The notes under the pieces: generated by a model
Told to the model about the DNA's origin: nothing
Database searches by the model: none
The model's input: the letters and a program-made list of their open reading frames with translations, nothing else
Source of the DNA: Sphingobacterium hungaricum
GTDB taxonomy: Bacteria; Bacteroidota; Bacteroidia; Sphingobacteriales; Sphingobacteriaceae
Assembly: GCF_015210005.1 (NCBI RefSeq)
Contig: NZ_MU158698.1
Location: 2,837,273-2,901,272, forward strand
Length of the DNA: 64,000 nt
Direction of reading: 5' to 3'
In this document: positions 47,531 to 54,503 of the stretch, one piece after another
How the letters are laid out: each line of letters starts with the position of its first letter
Numbering within the stretch: the first letter of the stretch is position 1
Position numbers and translations under genes: made by a program

Positions 47531-48955
47531 TTAATAGAAATGCTGGGAGAAATTGACTAAAAATAGTTCTGTTTTTGCACGTGTAATAGCCGTATACAGC
47601 CAGCGGAGAAATTCAGTATTAACCATTTCATCATTTAAAAATCCCTGGTCAACAAAAACAGATTCCCATTGACCACCTTGTGCTTTATGGCAGGTGATTG
47701 CGTAAGCAAATTTAATCTGCAGGGCATTGTAATATGGATCTTTTTTAATGGCTTCCATCCGGTCTTTCTTTCCAGGGATATCTTCGTAATCCTTTAAAAT
47801 CGATTCGTACAAACGTTTTTGGTCTTCATAAGGCAAGTTGGGAGAATCAACATGCAAGCTGTCTAACAATACCCTGCATTGTATGCCATCCAAATCAAGT
47901 CCATCTAGAAAGTCTAAGGTAATATCGGCAAATCGAAAGCCATGCATTTCATGTTCATTGCCAAGTTTGCGAATGCTGGCCATATCGCCATTTGCAATAA
48001 ATCCGGTATTGCTTTCGTCATGCTGTTGCAACCAAAAATAATTGTTGCGGACAACCATGATCAAATCGCCCCCAGTGATTTCTTCTTCTCGAAACAAAAT
48101 ACTATTGCGAATATGCTGATTATATAAATTGGCAGCTTTGTTCGATCGGCAAATCACCATCGAATTCTCTATACCATATTTGTCATAACTGTAATGCAGA
48201 CCTTCAATCAGTTTCTCTCCCGTCATTCGGAAAATATCTTTAAAAGGTTTCGTAATGAATTTAGGGATAGGGTAGGTCTGATTTTCTTCTTCTAACTTAA
48301 TTTCCTTCCGGATTTTTGTAGCATTGTATAGAATTCCAGAATCGCTGGCTTGACGAACAACGTCTGTCAGTTCAATAAAATATGGATGTAGATAATAGCT
48401 GTCTCGAAGAACCAACGGATCCAAAGCTGGACTTTTCTCCAATCCAACAGGAGGGAGCTGTGCTGTATCGCCAACAAATAACAAACAGCAATTTTGACCG
48501 CTGCGCACATAACTGATTAGGTCAGCGAGCACACTTTTGGAAAAAAGAACATCCGATCCATCAGAGAGCATTGAAGCTTCATCCACAATAAACAAGGTGT
48601 TCTCATGCATGTTCTCTGCTAATGTAAAATCCAATTGAATGGAGGCGGCCGACTTTTTGCGATAAATCTTTTTATGTATGGTCAACGCTTTTCGGCCACT
48701 GTAGGAGCTCATGACCTTTGCTGCTCTACCCGTTGGAGCGAGCAAAACCGACCTTTTTAATAAATTCGATAATGTTTTAACCAAAGTTCCGATGATTGTC
48801 GTTTTACCTGTACCGGCGTATCCTTTTAGAATAAAACAGGACTGATTGTCGAATGAGGCTAAGAATGTGGCTAATTCTTCGAAAGCCATCAACTGCTGGT
48901 CGGTAGGCTCGAGTGGAAAATTCTGGATTAAGAGATTTTTGATGTGCACACTCAA
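47531..48955 (-). CDS. RecD-like SF1B helicase
   Basis: 474-residue ATP-dependent helicase. Walker A GYAGTGKTT at residues 45-53, LLAPTGRAAKVMS (motif Ia), FIVDEASMLSD (Walker B), LLFVGDTAQLPPVG (motif III), and a UvrD-type C-terminal region AYAITCHKAQGGQWESVFVD with LYTAITRAKTELFLVN (motifs V-VI). It resembles the AAA_30/UvrD_C_2 proteins and RecD2 without its long N-terminal extension; no RecBC genes are near. Probably a DNA repair or replication-associated helicase. Confidence 0.9.
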   Translation of the reverse strand: MSVHIKNLLIQNFPLEPTDQQLMAFEELATFLASFDNQSCFILKGYAGTGKTTIIGTLVKTLSNLLKRSVLLAPTGRAAKVMSSYSGRKALTIHKKIYRKKSAASIQLDFTLAENMHENTLFIVDEASMLSDGSDVLFSKSVLADLISYVRSGQNCCLLFVGDTAQLPPVGLEKSPALDPLVLRDSYYLHPYFIELTDVVRQASDSGILYNATKIRKEIKLEEENQTYPIPKFITKPFKDIFRMTGEKLIEGLHYSYDKYGIENSMVICRSNKAANLYNQHIRNSILFREEEITGGDLIMVVRNNYFWLQQHDESNTGFIANGDMASIRKLGNEHEMHGFRFADITLDFLDGLDLDGIQCRVLLDSLHVDSPNLPYEDQKRLYESILKDYEDIPGKKDRMEAIKKDPYYNALQIKFAYAITCHKAQGGQWESVFVDQGFLNDEMVNTEFLRWLYTAITRAKTELFLVNFSQHFY

Positions 48956-49001
48956 AGTTATTTAAAAGGTTTGTCAATTCAATTGTAAAAGCTAATTTTG
49001 T

Positions 49002-49024
49002 TAACATAGCTATTTTGCTATGTT
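49002..49024. repeat. Inverted repeat between divergent genes
   Basis: 8-bp arms AACATAGC / GCTATGTT around a T-rich centre, 16-40 bases before the DUF3822 gene. It could be an operator or a leader hairpin. Confidence 0.35.
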
Positions 49025-49039
49025 GGTTTATGTTTTAGT

Positions 49040-49837
49040 ATGCAATATACATCGGAAAAATTTCAGCTTCACTATTTATCGAGCTACTCTTTATTGATTA
49101 AAACAGATGATGTTCATGATGTTTTACTCGTTTTAAATGATGAAAATGAAGTGATTCATGCGCTGGTTTATGAAATTGAAAATCCCATTGCCTCAGCAAC
49201 AAAATTATTAAGTCTGCCGTTTTCCAAAGTCTATATTTCTGTTGCGCACGAGAGTTTAGTTTTAATTCCGAGCGAAGTGTATTCCGCAGAGGATGAAACA
49301 CTGTATAGTGCATTTCTTCAGCAGGAAGCGCCGATAAGTAAATATACCACCCATTTAGATCAATTATCCGTAGTCGCTATTTATCAATACGATATCTTAA
49401 AATTGAATAAATGGAAGACCTTATTTCCTAACGCTCGTTTTGTTCCAGAATTTGCCGTGCTTTTAGAACAGGCACAGCCAAAAATACCAATTCGGGGTCA
49501 AGTTTTAGGTCTTCATTTTAATGAAAATAGAATGGACCTATTTCTTTTTATTCACGGCGAATTTGTGTTGTATACCAATTTTGAAGTATTCAATCAGGCA
49601 GATGTCGCGTTTTATGTCTTGCAGGTTTTCCAAAACTTCAATATCACAAATAAAGTGGATAAGCTGTTGCTTTCGGGTATTGCAGAAGATCATGATTATA
49701 TTTCTTCTTTAAACAATTACGCGGATACTGTAGAATATTTAAGGCATCGCAATCCTGTTCATATTGACGAAACTACCGCTGAGAACTCCATTTTAACGTA
49801 CAATATTCTTTTAGATACTCCAATATGCGCATCATAG
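49040..49837 (+). CDS. DUF3822-family protein
   Basis: 265 residues of the Bacteroidetes family DUF3822 (unknown function). The pattern FSKVYISVAHESLVLIPSEVYSAED, LGLHFNENRMDLFLFIHGEFVLYTNFEV and VDKLLLSGIAEDHDYISSL resembles an actin-like fold; I recall a structural-genomics entry of this kind but cannot verify it. The last 13 bases overlap rsmD, and the order DUF3822-rsmD-coaD is common in Bacteroidetes, which suggests a link to ribosome assembly or coordinated growth. Confidence 0.78.
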   Translation: MQYTSEKFQLHYLSSYSLLIKTDDVHDVLLVLNDENEVIHALVYEIENPIASATKLLSLPFSKVYISVAHESLVLIPSEVYSAEDETLYSAFLQQEAPISKYTTHLDQLSVVAIYQYDILKLNKWKTLFPNARFVPEFAVLLEQAQPKIPIRGQVLGLHFNENRMDLFLFIHGEFVLYTNFEVFNQADVAFYVLQVFQNFNITNKVDKLLLSGIAEDHDYISSLNNYADTVEYLRHRNPVHIDETTAENSILTYNILLDTPICAS

Positions 49838-50367
49838 GTGGCCGATTGGGTGGTTTAAGACTAAATCCACCAAGCAATTTACCTGTCAGACCGACAACTG
49901 ATTTGGCGAAGGAAGCGCTGTTCAATATTTTGCAGAACCGGTTGGATTTTGATGAATTGATCTGTATGGATTTGTTCGCAGGAACTGGAAATATTTCCTT
50001 TGAGTTAGCGTCAAGAGGAGTGGAGTCAGTTCTAGCAATCGACATCCACTTCAAATGTTTGGCCTATATTCAAGAGACCGCAAAAAAAATGGCTATCGAT
50101 TCAATTAGAACGCAGAAAGCGGATGTCTTGAAATTCGTGTCGAGCTGTAAGGATAAATTCAATTTTATTTTTGCGGATCCTCCATATGACCTTCCTCGAT
50201 TGCCTCAGTTAGCCAACATGATTTTCGAAAATGAATTATTGTTGGAAAATGGATGGTTAGTTATTGAACATCCATCGAATCGAATAATAGAAAGTTCAAG
50301 CTATTTCGTAGAAACAAGAAAGTATGGAATCAGTTCGTTTAGTTTTTATCAGTTCACTTCAAATTAA
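49825..50367 (+). CDS. rsmD: 16S rRNA (guanine966-N2)-methyltransferase
   Basis: RsmD methylates G966 of 16S rRNA in the small subunit. 180 residues: MRIIGGRLGGLRLNPPSNLPVRPTTDLAKEALFNIL at the start, SAM site DLFAGTGNISFELASRG, and the catalytic FADPPYDLP (the DPPY motif of N-methyltransferases). Start overlaps DUF3822. coaD follows 6 bases on. Confidence 0.95.
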   Translation: MRIIGGRLGGLRLNPPSNLPVRPTTDLAKEALFNILQNRLDFDELICMDLFAGTGNISFELASRGVESVLAIDIHFKCLAYIQETAKKMAIDSIRTQKADVLKFVSSCKDKFNFIFADPPYDLPRLPQLANMIFENELLLENGWLVIEHPSNRIIESSSYFVETRKYGISSFSFYQFTSN

Positions 50368-50373
50368 TTCAGT

Positions 50374-50844
50374 ATGAATATCGCCGTATTTCCAGGATCA
50401 TTCGATCCATTTACAAACGCTCATCAGGATTTGGTAGAGCGTGCTTTGGGATTATTTGATGTAATTTATATAGCAATCGGAGTAAATAGCTCGAAAAAAG
50501 GTTTAATGAGTTTCGATGATCGTAAACATGCTATCGAAAAGCTGTTTGAAGATAGTATCCGTGTTCGCGTAACAACTTATTCTGGATTGACTGTCCAATT
50601 TTGTGAACAGGTTAATGCCAAATTTATCTTAAGGGGCTTGAGGAACTCTGCTGATCTTGAATTTGAGAATGCCATAGCGCAAAACAATTTATTGCTTGCG
50701 CCCGCTATAGAATCCTATTTCTTGATGAGCCGTTCTGGATTAGCACACATTTCATCAACAATTGTTCGGGATATTTTGGCAAATGGGGGAGATATCAGTC
50801 AGTTAGTTCCAACGAAAATCATTGATTTTATAAAGAAAGATTAA
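50374..50844 (+). CDS. coaD: Phosphopantetheine adenylyltransferase
   Basis: CoaD makes dephospho-CoA from phosphopantetheine and ATP, the penultimate CoA step. 156 residues: AVFPGSFDPFTNAHQDLVERAL (T-x-x-H nucleotide motif, His18 region), LRGLRNSADLEFENAIAQNN and HISSTIVRDI. The TTAA at 50841-50844 contains the stop codons of both this gene and the convergent helicase gene. Confidence 0.97.
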   Translation: MNIAVFPGSFDPFTNAHQDLVERALGLFDVIYIAIGVNSSKKGLMSFDDRKHAIEKLFEDSIRVRVTTYSGLTVQFCEQVNAKFILRGLRNSADLEFENAIAQNNLLLAPAIESYFLMSRSGLAHISSTIVRDILANGGDISQLVPTKIIDFIKKD

Positions 50845-52145
50845 GTCCTTCCAACCCGAATCTTTTTACCTTTAATTTTTCCATTCGTAGCCGTTTGGAT
50901 TAAGCTTGCTACAATTTTACGGTTGACAGCCACAAAAGATTCATAATCTTTTACTTCGATAATGCCAATATCATCCTTGTGTATTCCATCAATCGAAAGA
51001 AAATAACCGACTAAATCAATTTTGTTGACTTTATTCTTTTTCCCCGCACTTACATATACCGTTGCATACTTCGAGCTTGGTGGTAATGGATAATCCCTAT
51101 CTAATTCTTCTTCGTCAATAATTTCTGGCAGATAGGAGTAGTTGTCTTCTGGTTTCAGGAGGACATATACAGTTCCTTTAGCCAACATTCTTGCAGTTCT
51201 CCCATTTCGGTGAATAAAATCATCTTCCTTGGCAGGCAATTGATAATGGATAATTGCGTCTACTTCAGGGATATCCAAGCCTCTAGATGCTAGGTCAGTG
51301 GTCAGCAGGATATGGTTGCTTTTGTTCCTGAATTTTAGAAGAGCCAATTCACGGTCTTGCTGTTCTAAGCCTCCATGAAAGACATCATGAATGATTTCTC
51401 TATTCTCCAGCAATTCACTGATGTGTTCTACAGCATCTCTATGGTTGCAGAAAACTAGAATCTTTTGGTCTTGAAGCTTACAGATTAGATTAAATAAGCT
51501 GATTAGTTTGCGCTGAACTGTAGAAGTAATTTTCTTGTAGCTAATATCTGGCTTTGAGGAAGCTTCATTCAGAAAGTTAACAGAAACTTTGTCATTTATT
51601 CGGACGAAATCAGGAATTTCTGTCATTTCTGTGGCAGATGTCAGTATTCGCTTACGAATTGACGTGCACGCGTCAATGATTTTCGTCATTTGGTCTTGAA
51701 AGCCATATTCCAAAGATTTATCAAATTCATCAAGAATAATTGTTTTGACAGTTTCTGGGTCGAAATGATTTCGGTCTAAATGATAAATGATGCGTCCTGG
51801 GGTTCCAATCAGAATAGCAGGAGCTTCTTTTAAGTTATTTCGTTCAACTTTAGTAGCGTGGCCTCCATAAACACAAGTCACTTTATATCCTTGAATAACC
51901 TTGCGGACGACCGTTTCAATCTGCAGAGCCAATTCTCGAGTTGGCACTACAATCAGGCATTGCACAGCATTCGTATTTTCTTCTAATTCTTTTAAAAGCA
52001 ATAAGGTGAACGCTAGCGTTTTACCCGTTCCAGTAGGGGATAGCAATAAAAAATCCTTGTTAGTATCGTATTGATTAAGAACTTCATGTTGCATGGCGTT
52101 TAAATCGGAAATCTGTAGCCGACTAAGGATTGAATCTAATTGCAT
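50841..52145 (-). CDS. DEAD-box-family RNA helicase with DbpA-like RNA-binding tail
   Basis: 434-residue RNA helicase. Walker A SPTGTGKT at 36-43, VPTRELALQ (Ia), GTPGR (Ib), motif II DEFD at 139-142 instead of DEAD, SAT (III), LVFCNHRDAVEHI, LLTTDLASRGLDIPEVD (V) and HRNGRTARM (VI). The C-terminal ~75 residues (ATVYVSAGKKNKVNKIDLVG ... GKKIRVGRT) match the DbpA/CsdA RNA-binding domain, so it may act in 50S assembly. The sRNA array lies directly upstream of its start. Confidence 0.92.
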   Translation of the reverse strand: MQLDSILSRLQISDLNAMQHEVLNQYDTNKDFLLLSPTGTGKTLAFTLLLLKELEENTNAVQCLIVVPTRELALQIETVVRKVIQGYKVTCVYGGHATKVERNNLKEAPAILIGTPGRIIYHLDRNHFDPETVKTIILDEFDKSLEYGFQDQMTKIIDACTSIRKRILTSATEMTEIPDFVRINDKVSVNFLNEASSKPDISYKKITSTVQRKLISLFNLICKLQDQKILVFCNHRDAVEHISELLENREIIHDVFHGGLEQQDRELALLKFRNKSNHILLTTDLASRGLDIPEVDAIIHYQLPAKEDDFIHRNGRTARMLAKGTVYVLLKPEDNYSYLPEIIDEEELDRDYPLPPSSKYATVYVSAGKKNKVNKIDLVGYFLSIDGIHKDDIGIIEVKDYESFVAVNRKIVASLIQTATNGKIKGKKIRVGRT

Positions 52146-52208
52146 AGCGCAAAAGTAACGATTAAAAGCGGATAATAGCCGGAATTGTCAGCTAATCGTC
52201 TGAATACC

Positions 52209-52224
52209 GTTAATGTTTTGTTAA
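52209..52224 (+). promoter_or_regulatory. Paired GTTAA boxes before sRNA copy 1
   Basis: GTTAA-N6-GTTAA, 65 and 54 bases before the inferred start of copy 1. Matches the position of the boxes before copies 3, 4 and 5. Confidence 0.45.
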
Positions 52225-52262
52225 AGGCCTCTCGAGAGTCTATTTAATGTCTACAGAGGATG

Positions 52263-52270
52263 TATATTTG
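52263..52270 (+). promoter_or_regulatory. Housekeeping-type -7 box before sRNA copy 1
   Basis: TATATTTG, a full TAnnTTTG match, ends 4 bases before the conserved block. Copy 1 lacks the GG of a -24 box at the place where copies 2-6 have it. Confidence 0.4.
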
Positions 52271-52273
52271 AGC

Positions 52274-52341
52274 TTCATAATTTAGGTTAATAATTGGTTA
52301 GTTAAGCCTTCAATCTCCCCGATTGAAGGCTTTCTTTTTTT
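52274..52341 (+). ncRNA. Small RNA-like unit, copy 1 of 6
   Basis: The 5' segment TCATAATTTAGGTTAATAAT plus TGGTTAGTTAA is shared by all copies (copies 4 and 5 have extra T in the last part). It is followed by the stem AAGCCTTCAATC / GATTGAAGGCTT around loop TCCCC, then a T-run. Length ~68 bases if it starts at the conserved block. Its promoter differs from those of the other copies. No open frame. Strand is set by the hairpin-then-T order. Confidence 0.72.
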
Positions 52342-52570
52342 AATTTTATTTTAATCTAGTCGATAATCGCTTGTTTAATTACAAAATTGGTCAGTGGGAG
52401 CCGATTTGTATAATTTTTAGACATATTTTGTAGTCTTTTAGCTACAAAACTAAATCAGGTGTTTATTCAATATATCATAAACCAACAATACTAGCTAAAA
52501 ATCCCTATATCAAATGTGTTAATGCAACAAACTTGTGATATAAGGAAGTTTTTTAAGCCAAATTACATTT

Positions 52571-52586
52571 TGGTATGGTGATTGTA
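52571..52586 (+). promoter_or_regulatory. Sigma-54-type promoter of sRNA copy 2
   Basis: TGGTATGGTGATTGTA: GG of the -24 element and TTG of the -12 element at the standard spacing (consensus TGGYACR-N4-TTGCW, with C replaced by T at -12). The -12 base is 12 bases before the start of the conserved block. Confidence 0.6.
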
Positions 52587-52596
52587 TATAGTTTAA

Positions 52597-52665
52597 CTCA
52601 TAATTTAGGTTAATAATTGGTTAGTTAAGCCTTCAATCTCCCCGATTGAAGGCTTGCTTTTTTTT
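52597..52665 (+). ncRNA. Small RNA-like unit, copy 2 of 6
   Basis: Same conserved 5' segment, stem AAGCCTTCAATC / GATTGAAGGCTT, loop TCCCC, then GC and an eight-to-nine T run. The stem matches copy 1. Sigma-54-type promoter 52571-52586. Confidence 0.78.
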
Positions 52666-52703
52666 ATCTATTTCATGTCTATTCATTCAATCATTTATTT
52701 TTT

Positions 52704-52718
52704 GTTAATTTCTGTTAA
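52704..52718 (+). promoter_or_regulatory. Paired GTTAA boxes before sRNA copy 3
   Basis: GTTAATTTCTGTTAA: two GTTAA boxes with a 10-base period, 62 and 52 bases before the inferred start. Confidence 0.5.
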
Positions 52719-52739
52719 AATATAAGTGCCAAAATAGTT

Positions 52740-52755
52740 TGGTACGGTCATTGCA
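52740..52755 (+). promoter_or_regulatory. Sigma-54-type promoter of sRNA copy 3
   Basis: TGGTACGGTCATTGCA, a full match to TGGYACR-N4-TTGCW. The -12 C at 52754 lies 12 bases before the conserved block. Confidence 0.75.
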
Positions 52756-52765
52756 ATATACTTAG

Positions 52766-52832
52766 TTCATAATTTAGGTTAATAATTGGTTAGTTAAAGC
52801 TTCAATCTCCCCGATTGAAGCTTTACTTTTTT
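52766..52832 (+). ncRNA. Small RNA-like unit, copy 3 of 6
   Basis: Conserved 5' segment, then stem AAAGCTTCAATC / GATTGAAGCTTT, loop TCCCC, T-run. Compared with copy 1, two stem pairs changed on both sides (G-C to A-T and C-G to G-C), preserving pairing. Confidence 0.8.
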
Positions 52833-52878
52833 ATAGCTTCTAATAAAACGCCATTTTTTTTACGATTAGATTTTCTAT

Positions 52879-52894
52879 GTTAAGTTTATGTTAA
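52879..52894 (+). promoter_or_regulatory. Paired GTTAA boxes before sRNA copy 4
   Basis: GTTAAGTTTATGTTAA, 11-base period, 63 and 52 bases before the inferred start. Confidence 0.5.
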
Positions 52895-52915
52895 GGATTT
52901 TGATTCAATGATTTT

Positions 52916-52931
52916 TGGTACGGTCATTGCA
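52916..52931 (+). promoter_or_regulatory. Sigma-54-type promoter of sRNA copy 4
   Basis: TGGTACGGTCATTGCA, identical to that of copy 3 and a full consensus match; the -12 C is at 52930. Confidence 0.75.
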
Positions 52932-52941
52932 ATCTATTTAA

Positions 52942-53010
52942 TTCATAATTTAGGTTAATAATTGGTTAGTTTAATCCTTCAATCTCCCCGGTTGAAGGAT
53001 TACTTTTTTT
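52942..53010 (+). ncRNA. Small RNA-like unit, copy 4 of 6
   Basis: Conserved 5' segment with one extra T before the stem. Stem AATCCTTCAATC / GGTTGAAGGATT with a compensated T-A pair where copy 1 has G-C, and a G-T wobble near the loop. Loop TCCCC, then AC and a seven-T run. Confidence 0.8.
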
Positions 53011-53234
53011 AGGCCATTCTGAATTAAAGTTTTTTTAGAGTAAAGATTAAGGGACAACGAGTAAAGAGTATTCCATGTGCTTTAAGAACTAGTAATAATG
53101 ATATGTTGAATACCTAAGTTGCACAAATTTTATTTAGATAATTCAGCTACAGAACGATAACTTATCGATATCAGTATCCAAACTATTTAGCCAAAAGCAA
53201 ACCTTCATTGTTGATTGGATAAACACGAACTTTC

Positions 53235-53249
53235 GTTAATTTTTGTTAA
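53235..53249 (+). promoter_or_regulatory. Paired GTTAA boxes before sRNA copy 5
   Basis: GTTAATTTTTGTTAA, 10-base period, 63 and 53 bases before the inferred start. Confidence 0.5.
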
Positions 53250-53271
53250 ATGGCATCTGTCCAAAAATTTT

Positions 53272-53287
53272 TGGTATGGTCATTGAA
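53272..53287 (+). promoter_or_regulatory. Sigma-54-type promoter of sRNA copy 5
   Basis: TGGTATGGTCATTGAA: -24 GG and -12 TTG at correct spacing, with A instead of C at -12. Distance to the conserved block is the same 12 bases. Confidence 0.6.
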
Positions 53288-53297
53288 CTGTATATAA

Positions 53298-53367
53298 CTC
53301 ATAATTTAGGTTAATAATTGGTTAGTTTTAAGCCTTCAATCTCCCCGGTTGAAGGCTTAATCATTTT
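53298..53367 (+). ncRNA. Small RNA-like unit, copy 5 of 6
   Basis: Conserved 5' segment with two extra T. Stem TTAAGCCTTCAATC / GGTTGAAGGCTTAA, the longest of the set (14 pairs with one wobble). Loop TCCCC. The T-run is weak (TCATTTT), so termination may be leaky in this copy. Confidence 0.72.
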
Positions 53368-53427
53368 AGAATAAAATTCTTAACCGAATTCAAATTACAT
53401 ATAAACGTTACATAATCCACATTTTTC

Positions 53428-53443
53428 TGGCACGCTTGTTGAA
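53428..53443 (+). promoter_or_regulatory. Sigma-54-type promoter of sRNA copy 6
   Basis: TGGCACGCTTGTTGAA: the -24 half TGGCACG is a perfect consensus; the -12 half is TTGA. Same 12-base distance to the conserved block although the surrounding sequence is different from the other copies. Confidence 0.65.
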
Positions 53444-53453
53444 TAATATTTAA

Positions 53454-53520
53454 CTCATAATTTAGGTTAATAATTGGTTAGTTAATGCTTCAATCTCCCC
53501 GATTGAAGCATTGCTTTTTT
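53454..53520 (+). ncRNA. Small RNA-like unit, copy 6 of 6
   Basis: Conserved 5' segment, stem AATGCTTCAATC / GATTGAAGCATT with two compensated pairs relative to copy 1, loop TCCCC, then GC and a six-T run. It ends 78 bases before the OmpA lipoprotein gene. Confidence 0.8.
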
Positions 53521-53598
53521 AACACTATTTAGCTTAAAATCGCATTTAGACTATTTGAATACCACATTTGTTTTCCTACATTTATATAAATAAACAAA

Positions 53599-54483
53599 AT
53601 GTCTATGACAAAATATCTATCGATACCAATAACTATACTTGTAGCAAGTGTATTATTTTCAAGTTGCGTAAGCAATAAAAAGTTTACGGCACTTCAAACA
53701 CAACATCAAGATTTAGGTGAGCTTTATCAAAAAGGCCAAGTTGAATTAGCGGAAAGCAGATCAAGGGTAAAAAGTTTAGAAGATCAATTAGAGCAAGAAC
53801 GCAAAACCAATGCAACGCTTCGCGAAGCTTTGGCAAGATTGCAGTCTACTTTAGATAATAGCATCAGCCAAAATACACAAGGAAACGTCAATATTTCTAA
53901 ACTAGTTGATGAAATCAATGCATCGAATAAATACATTCAACATTTAGTAAACACGAAAAACAAGAGCGATTCATTGAATATGGTATTGACCAATAACTTG
54001 ACGCGTTCATTGAGTCGTGAAGAATTGAAAGATGTGGATGTGCAGGTTCTAAAAGGTGTAGTGTATATTTCATTATCGGATAACATGCTATACAAATCTG
54101 GTTCGTATGAAATTTCAGACCAAGCAGGAGAGACTTTAAGTAAAATCGCGAAAATCATTCAAGATTACAAAGATTATGATGTCTTGATTGAAGGTAATAC
54201 GGATTCGGATCCTATCTCGAAGCCAAATATCCGCAACAACTGGGATTTAAGTACATTGAGAGCATCTTCGGTTGTTCAAGCATTGCAGAAAAACTATGGC
54301 GTAGATCCAAAACGTCTGACCGCTGGTGGTCGTGGAGAATTTAATCCAATCGCCAACAACGGAACTCCGGAAGGTAAAGCGCGCAACCGTAGAACACAAA
54401 TTATTATTACTCCGAAATTAGATCAATTTATGGAGTTAATTGATAAAGCTCCTGAAGAAACAGAAGTTCCTACAGGAATTTAA
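53599..54483 (+). CDS. OmpA-family peptidoglycan-binding lipoprotein
   Basis: 294 residues: lipobox LFSSC (Cys22), a coiled coil at ~35-110 (LAESRSRVKSLEDQLEQERK, TLREALARLQSTLDNS), and an OmpA-like domain at ~150-275 with DVLIEGNTDSDPI, NNWDLSTLRASSVVQAL (the Asp and Arg that bind the diaminopimelate carboxylate) and GGRGEFNPIANN. It anchors the outer membrane to the cell wall. Starts at ATG 53599 or 53605. Directly downstream of the sRNA array. Confidence 0.93.
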   Translation: MSMTKYLSIPITILVASVLFSSCVSNKKFTALQTQHQDLGELYQKGQVELAESRSRVKSLEDQLEQERKTNATLREALARLQSTLDNSISQNTQGNVNISKLVDEINASNKYIQHLVNTKNKSDSLNMVLTNNLTRSLSREELKDVDVQVLKGVVYISLSDNMLYKSGSYEISDQAGETLSKIAKIIQDYKDYDVLIEGNTDSDPISKPNIRNNWDLSTLRASSVVQALQKNYGVDPKRLTAGGRGEFNPIANNGTPEGKARNRRTQIIITPKLDQFMELIDKAPEETEVPTGI

Positions 54484-54503
54484 TAGCAAATAATACTATT
54501 GAT

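Larger units (their letters stand above)
52146..53598. other. 1.45-kb gene-free region carrying a six-copy small-RNA-like array
   Basis: No protein-coding frame of note. It contains six copies of a ~68-base transcribed-looking unit plus promoters and paired GTTAA boxes, listed separately. Between the copies the sequence is unrelated and A+T-rich; 53011-53230 has nothing recognised. Confidence 0.85.

Noticed and set aside
52274..53520. CRISPR array
   Set aside because: The repeats are ~68 bases, the spacing is irregular (156-356 bases), each unit is a hairpin with T-run and a promoter, and no cas gene is near.
52274..53520. MITE or insertion-sequence remnants
   Set aside because: No terminal inverted repeats or target duplications flank the units, and only the transcribed part and promoter are conserved.
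52274..53520. Riboswitch or attenuator leaders
   Set aside because: Six terminators with no gene following each copy; the only downstream gene is the OmpA lipoprotein after copy 6.
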